Assembly (NCBI GenBank): GCA_963925735.1 | Contig: CAWUUH010000035.1 | Location: 1-9,029 of the forward strand | DNA length: 9,029 bases | Direction of reading: 5' to 3' | From: UBA4582 sp013204195 | Lineage (GTDB): Bacteria; Pseudomonadota; Gammaproteobacteria; Pseudomonadales; Azotimanducaceae | Shown: one piece after another, positions 5,644 to 9,029 of the stretch | Layout of the letters: every line of letters starts with the position of its first letter | Position numbering within the stretch: position 1 is the stretch's first letter | Program-made: the position numbers and the translations under genes | The notes under the pieces: generated by a model | Databases searched by the model: none | What the model saw: the letters and a program-made list of their open reading frames with translations, nothing else | What the model was told of the DNA's origin: nothing

Positions 5644-6999
5644 TTATCCTTGTGGGGCAAGGATATTGAGGCCTTTGAGCAAGACTAAGGCCTCGTGCAA
5701 TTGATAGTCAGTAATCGCCAGTTCGGTATCGTTCATTTCTGTCTTGTTCAGCTCGGTATCGTGCATTCCGGTAAAATGGTCGGCAGCAGACGGGTCATGT
5801 TCTCCGTTAGCCAAGTGGCCGGGCAGGTCTTTTTCTTTGATGTTGAACTGATTTGGTTTCGCGGGTGTAATCGTTGAGCGATCAACCCAGATGTCCGGAA
5901 TGATGCCCTCGGCCTGAATGGAGCGACCATTCGGCGTGTAATAGAGCGCTGTGGTGAGCTTGATGGCCTTTTCGTTATTCAGGGGCAGAATGGTTTGTAC
6001 CGAGCCCTTGCCAAAAGTATTGACGCCCATAATGATCGCCCGGCGGTGATCCTGTAGGGCGCCGGCAACAATCTCTGAGGCTGAAGCGGTCCCTTCATTG
6101 ACCAGTACAACAATGGGTATGCCGTTGGTGGCATCTGGTGTGCTGGCGCTGAAACGCATGTCAGAGTTGGGCAGTCTACCCGCCGTATAGACAATCAGGC
6201 CGTCATCTATGAAGACGTCAGAGACGGCGACAGCCGACTGTAAGATACCGCCGGGGTTGTTGCGTAAATCCAAGACAAGCCCTAGCAGCTTACCCTCAGC
6301 GCTCAGGGAGGTGACGGCATCTTCGACCTCGGTGCCAGTATTGCTCTGAAACTGCGCGATTCGAATATAACCATAGCCTGTGTCTAGCAATCGCTCACGA
6401 ACGCTGGCGACGGCAATGATTTCGCGGGTTAGGCTGACCTCAAAAGGTTGAGTTGCCCCTTCGCGGATCAGGGTCAACCTGACAGTGCTGCCGGGCTCTC
6501 CGCGCATTGCATCGATCGCGTCGCCCAGGCTCATTCCCTTGATGGGCTGGTCATTGAGTTGAATGATCAGATCGCCAGGTTTGACCCCAGCCCTCGCGGC
6601 TGGCGTGCCATCCATAGGTGAAATAATGCGGACAAACCCATCCTCCATACTGACTTCGAGTCCGACGCCGCCATAGTTGCCCGTGGTGTCTTCCTGTAAT
6701 TCGGAGAAAGAGTCGCGATCGAGATAGGCGGAATGGGGATCAAGCTGTGACAACATACCCTTGATGGCATTTTCGAGTAGCGTGCGATCGTCAATTTCTT
6801 CGACATAAGCGCTACTGACGCGATCAAAGGCTTCGGCAAAAACCCGCAATTCGTTCAGGGGTAGCCGGGCCGGTAGCGCCTGCTCGGTATCGAGCTTTGT
6901 GTCAGCTTCGATATCTGTGTCTGTGGCTGAGGCAGCGCTGAGTATCAGCGCCAGTCCAGTGAACGCCAGTACTCGAATGCCCTGTTGGGTGTTTAACAT
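5644..6999 (-). CDS. ctpA: Carboxyl-terminal processing protease CtpA, peptidase family S41
   Basis: Periplasmic serine protease that, in known relatives, degrades selected proteins by their C-terminus, including peptidoglycan hydrolases. The 451-residue product has a signal peptide (MLNTQQGIRVLAFTGLALIL, then SAASA at 21-25). An N-terminal helical segment holds the MLSQLDPHSAYLD mark (82-94). The PDZ domain is at about 110-180 (YGGVGLEVS, KPGDLI) and the S41 core follows. The Ser-Lys-Gln catalytic set is visible: Ser306 in TASASE, Lys331 in FGKGSVQ and Gln335, with the Ser-Lys spacing of 25 seen in Prc. LVLDLRNNPGG (241-251) and YYTPNGRSIQ (353-362) are also diagnostic. ATG 6999 has AGGAG six bases upstream and is preferred to an in-frame ATG at 7017 inside the tandem array. 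The tail carries an acidic repeat (413-432). It lies between envC and the deacetylase. Confidence 0.96.
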   Translation of the reverse strand: MLNTQQGIRVLAFTGLALILSAASATDTDIEADTKLDTEQALPARLPLNELRVFAEAFDRVSSAYVEEIDDRTLLENAIKGMLSQLDPHSAYLDRDSFSELQEDTTGNYGGVGLEVSMEDGFVRIISPMDGTPAARAGVKPGDLIIQLNDQPIKGMSLGDAIDAMRGEPGSTVRLTLIREGATQPFEVSLTREIIAVASVRERLLDTGYGYIRIAQFQSNTGTEVEDAVTSLSAEGKLLGLVLDLRNNPGGILQSAVAVSDVFIDDGLIVYTAGRLPNSDMRFSASTPDATNGIPIVVLVNEGTASASEIVAGALQDHRRAIIMGVNTFGKGSVQTILPLNNEKAIKLTTALYYTPNGRSIQAEGIIPDIWVDRSTITPAKPNQFNIKEKDLPGHLANGEHDPSAADHFTGMHDTELNKTEMNDTELAITDYQLHEALVLLKGLNILAPQG

Positions 7000-7005
7000 C
7001 TGCCT

Positions 7006-7010
7006 CTCCT
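7006..7010 (-). promoter_or_regulatory. Shine-Dalgarno site that fixes the ctpA start
   Basis: On the minus strand AGGAG lies six bases before the ATG at 6999. The alternative ATG at 7017 is created by the last unit of the tandem array and would place this site inside the coding region, so the downstream start is chosen. Confidence 0.8.
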
Positions 7011-7014
7011 GGTG

Positions 7015-7107
7015 CATGGCTAATAGTACATGGCTAATAGTACATGGCTAATAGTACATGGCTAATAGTACATGGCTAATAGTGCTTGGCTAATAGTGCA
7101 TGGCTAA
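7015..7107. repeat. Tandem 14-bp repeat array, about 6.6 copies, in the ctpA leader
   Basis: The plus-strand unit is CATGGCTAATAGTA. Copies start at 7015, 7029, 7043, 7057, 7071 and 7085, with a partial copy at 7099. The four nearest ctpA are identical; the fifth ends in G instead of A; the sixth also begins CTT. On the minus strand (the ctpA sense) the unit reads ATGTACTATTAGCC, so each junction gives ATG-TAC-TAT-TAG: four such frames start at 7073, 7059, 7045 and 7031, plus ATG-CAC-TAT-TAG at 7101. The unit is not a multiple of three and contains stops, so it is not protein-coding. Together with the 150 bp to the envC stop (minus-strand TATAGG near 7165 is the only faint -10), it forms a 257-bp gap with no gene. 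Confidence 0.92.
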
Positions 7108-7256
7108 ATTTGGTCCTGGCGTATCGCGCCTGGGTGCGGCTTGGTTTGTACGTGTCGGACAATCCTATACACTTCAATGGTGATGGCCGTGTCAGATATC
7201 AAGCGTAGGGCTTGGCTGCGAGTTGGATCGGCTCGAGGGAGACTCCGTGGGCCATC

Positions 7257-8450
7257 TCAGACAGCATGCTTGTTACGGGCCTGGCACCATTGTTGTGGGT
7301 TCGTGGGTTGGCCGCTATGACGGATTTCGAAATACAGGCCAGCCTGGTTTTGGCCGCCGCTATCACCGACGCTGGCAATGTTTTCACCGGCGCTGATCCA
7401 GTCGCCGGTTTCTCGATACAATACCTGATTGTGGCCATACAGAGACATGTAGCCGTCGCCATGGCTGATGATCATCATCAGACCGAAGCCTCGTAACCAA
7501 TCAGAAAAAATTACTCGACCATAGTGGATAGCATAAACCGGGTCGCCTTCTTTAGCCTCGATAAAAACGCCACGCCATTTTACCTTGGCATTGCTGCGTT
7601 GACTGCCATAGCTATTGAGGATTTTGCCGGCAACGGGTAGTTGCATCTTGCCCTTGCGGCTTTCGAAGCTGACGATGTCGGTGGGCAATGACAAGGCGGC
7701 GACGCTGGTGTTGATCTTGTTCAGCAGTTCTTCGAGGTCCTTGTGGTTTTGGTTCAATTTTTGGATCTCTGATCCGGTGGAGGCGATCTCACGGTTGAGT
7801 TCAGTCAGAGTTTGCTGTTTGTTGATTTGGGCCAGTTGCAAGTCTTGTTTCTGGGTGACAAGCAGCGTCTGATTCTGGTGTAGCCCGAGATTTTCCGCCT
7901 CAAGGTTACCTGTAACCTGTTTGAGTTGCTCGATGGTGCCTCGATAACGGGCGATCTGCTCGGCTCGGGCCCGACTGAAGTATTGATAATAGGTCAACAT
8001 GCGGTCGAGTTGGTTAGGGTCCTCCTGATTGAGCAGCACCTTCATATATGGCTGGTTGCCGATCTCATAGGCGGCTCTAATCTGCGTGACCAGATAGTCC
8101 TGTTGCTGTAATCGGGCTGCTTCGAGGCCGGATTGCTCGAGACGAAGCTTCTTGATGGTTGTTTCGCTCTGGCTGATCTTTTGCTGCATGTCCTCGATTT
8201 TTTTCAGTAGCTCGTTGATCGCTTTTTCATTAACCCGAAGGTTGTCCTCCAGCGAGGAGCGTTGACTGCTGGTCTTGTCCAGCAATTGTTTGAATTTGTT
8301 GATCTCTACTTCGAGATCCAGCAGCTGCTGTTCGAGTATCTTCGGGTCGGTTTCTGCGCTCGACACAGCAGCAGGAAACAGCAAGCCAATGCTGAGGCTC
8401 AATACCGTGCTGATCAATAGCCGACTGCTCATGTTACTCATAGTGCTCAT
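7257..8450 (-). CDS. envC: EnvC-like murein hydrolase activator (coiled coil plus degenerate LytM domain)
   Basis: Periplasmic activator of cell-division amidases (AmiA/AmiB type), recruited to the septum by FtsEX in known systems. The 397-residue product has a signal peptide (about 1-32, ending AAVSSA), a long Gln/Leu/Lys/Glu-rich coiled coil (about 35-250, with a break near GNQPYMKVLL at 131-140) and a C-terminal LytM/M23 domain (about 268-388: LPVAGKI, HYGRVIFSDWLRGFGLMMII, YGHNQVL). The zinc ligands of active M23 peptidases look lost: the HxxxD position reads RGVFI (293-297) and the HxH position reads GLY (371-373). This matches EnvC rather than a hydrolase. Three in-frame ATGs (8450, 8441, 8432) compete and none has a strong ribosome site; the first lies in a short tandem duplication. 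It follows gpmI by 31 bp and precedes ctpA. Confidence 0.93.
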   Translation of the reverse strand: MSTMSNMSSRLLISTVLSLSIGLLFPAAVSSAETDPKILEQQLLDLEVEINKFKQLLDKTSSQRSSLEDNLRVNEKAINELLKKIEDMQQKISQSETTIKKLRLEQSGLEAARLQQQDYLVTQIRAAYEIGNQPYMKVLLNQEDPNQLDRMLTYYQYFSRARAEQIARYRGTIEQLKQVTGNLEAENLGLHQNQTLLVTQKQDLQLAQINKQQTLTELNREIASTGSEIQKLNQNHKDLEELLNKINTSVAALSLPTDIVSFESRKGKMQLPVAGKILNSYGSQRSNAKVKWRGVFIEAKEGDPVYAIHYGRVIFSDWLRGFGLMMIISHGDGYMSLYGHNQVLYRETGDWISAGENIASVGDSGGQNQAGLYFEIRHSGQPTNPQQWCQARNKHAV

Positions 8451-8457
8451 AGTGCTC
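8437..8457. repeat. 9-bp tandem duplication over the envC start codons
   Basis: CTCATAGTG occurs twice (8437-8445, 8446-8454), followed by a further CTC. On the minus strand this duplicates the ATG, giving starts at 8450 and 8441 in the same frame (encoded MSTMSN). Being nine bases, the duplication only adds or removes three codons. Confidence 0.7.
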
Positions 8458-8481
8458 TGATGATGGTTGAGGATTAGCGGG

Positions 8482-9029
8482 CTAACGAATGTCCGTCATA
8501 GGCTGCGCGCCCAGGACTAATGAATGGCCGGTCATTTCCGGCGGTGCAGCCAGGTGCATAATTGACAATAAGGTGGGTGCAACATCCGTCAGTTTGCCCG
8601 CTGATTGTGCCAGCTGAATAGTTTCACTGCCAACATATATCAAAGGCACGCGTTCTGAGGTGTGAGCTGTGTGTGCCTGGCCAGTTGATGGGTCGCTCAT
8701 TTGTTCAACATTACCGTGATCGGCGGTAATCAGGCCATGACCACCGACGCTGGTTAGCGCGGCCACGACGCGGCCGATGCAGCTATCGATGAATTCTACG
8801 GCCTGGATGGCGGCGTCGAGGTTGCCGGTATGGCCCACCATATCGCCATTAGCGTAATTACAGATGATCAGATCATAGTCACCGCTGATAATTCCGGAGA
8901 TACATTCATCAGTCACCTGTTCGGCGCTCATTTCTGGCTGCAGGTCATAGGTGGCAACTCGAGGCGAGGGCACCAGGCGACGGGTTTCGCCAGCGTACTC
9001 GGCTTCTCTTCCGCCCGAAAAGAAAAAGG
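8482..9029 (-). CDS. gpmI: Cofactor-independent phosphoglycerate mutase GpmI, C-terminal part (runs off window)
   Basis: Manganese-dependent enzyme interconverting 3- and 2-phosphoglycerate in glycolysis and gluconeogenesis, cytosolic. Only the last 181 residues are present; the frame continues open to the right edge, so the N-terminal part and the catalytic serine lie outside. Visible marks, numbered within the fragment: FFFSGGRE (1-8), VPSPRVATYDLQPEMSA (19-35), CNYANGDMVGHTGN (56-69) with metal ligands Asp62 and His66, TADHGN (101-106) with Asp103 and His104, and HTAHTSERVPLIYVG (119-133) with His122. These match the metal-binding positions known in Bacillus GpmI, including the spacing of 41 between the two Asp ligands. 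A GTG at 8973 is internal, not the start. The downstream order envC, ctpA, deacetylase is the usual gammaproteobacterial neighbourhood. Confidence 0.96.
   Translation of the reverse strand, partial: FFFSGGREAEYAGETRRLVPSPRVATYDLQPEMSAEQVTDECISGIISGDYDLIICNYANGDMVGHTGNLDAAIQAVEFIDSCIGRVVAALTSVGGHGLITADHGNVEQMSDPSTGQAHTAHTSERVPLIYVGSETIQLAQSAGKLTDVAPTLLSIMHLAAPPEMTGHSLVLGAQPMTDIR

Noticed and set aside
6999..7017. ctpA starting at the ATG at 7017
   Set aside because: That ATG belongs to the last repeat unit, has no ribosome site of its own and would add the polar MHQERQ ahead of the signal peptide; ATG 6999 has AGGAG at ideal spacing.
7015..7107. CRISPR array or phage attachment site
   Set aside because: Units are 14 bp and directly abutting with no spacers; no cas, integrase or tRNA gene is nearby.
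7212..7496. 94-residue plus-strand open frame opposite the envC C-terminus
   Set aside because: Almost entirely antisense to the well-supported LytM domain codons; it shows no recognisable motif of its own.
7257..7700. An active M23 zinc endopeptidase encoded by the envC gene
   Set aside because: The HxxxD and HxH metal positions read RGVFI and GLY, so hydrolase activity is not expected; the coiled coil and gene context fit the activator role.

Overview
The window looks like a chromosomal segment from a free-living, probably marine or aquatic gammaproteobacterium. The evidence is gene order rather than any single protein. The reverse-strand run gpmI (partial), envC, ctpA and a YibQ-type divergent polysaccharide deacetylase, meeting a forward-strand histidine cluster tail-to-tail, is the arrangement I recall from Pseudomonas and related gammaproteobacteria. 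I found no mobile element, RNA gene, CRISPR array, phage gene or abrupt change of composition.

Layout. From 1 to 863 (minus) is an MscS-type mechanosensitive channel whose C-terminus runs off the left edge. A 201-bp divergent intergenic region follows. The forward block holds a medium-chain (CurA/PTGR-like) NADPH oxidoreductase (1065-2096), a crotonase with the full dienoyl-CoA isomerase catalytic triad (2199-3038), an unrecognised 131-residue protein (3041-3436), hisB (3478-4077) and hisA (4077-4820). A perfect TATAAT sits just before hisB, so the histidine genes may have their own promoter. From the right edge leftwards, the minus strand carries the C-terminal part of gpmI (8482-9029), envC (7257-8450), ctpA (5644-6999) and the deacetylase (4832-5635). 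The two blocks converge with 11 bp between stop codons.

How the genes work together. EnvC (an amidase activator), CtpA (a periplasmic PDZ protease) and YibQ are all exported, and EnvC and CtpA have cell-envelope or peptidoglycan roles. HisB and HisA catalyse separate steps of histidine synthesis. The HisH and HisF genes, normally interleaved with these two, are absent here. The dienoyl-CoA isomerase would allow beta-oxidation of unsaturated fatty acids with odd-position double bonds; a link to the neighbouring reductase is only inferred from adjacency.

The genes are mostly ordinary. The unusual signals are between or at the ends of them: a 14-bp tandem array before ctpA whose minus-strand copies each form a tiny ATG-to-TAG reading frame; two look-alike hairpins upstream of the reductase and isomerase genes; the hisB-hisA junction without hisH or hisF; and an acidic pentapeptide repeat at the CtpA tail. 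None amounts to a clearly new system.
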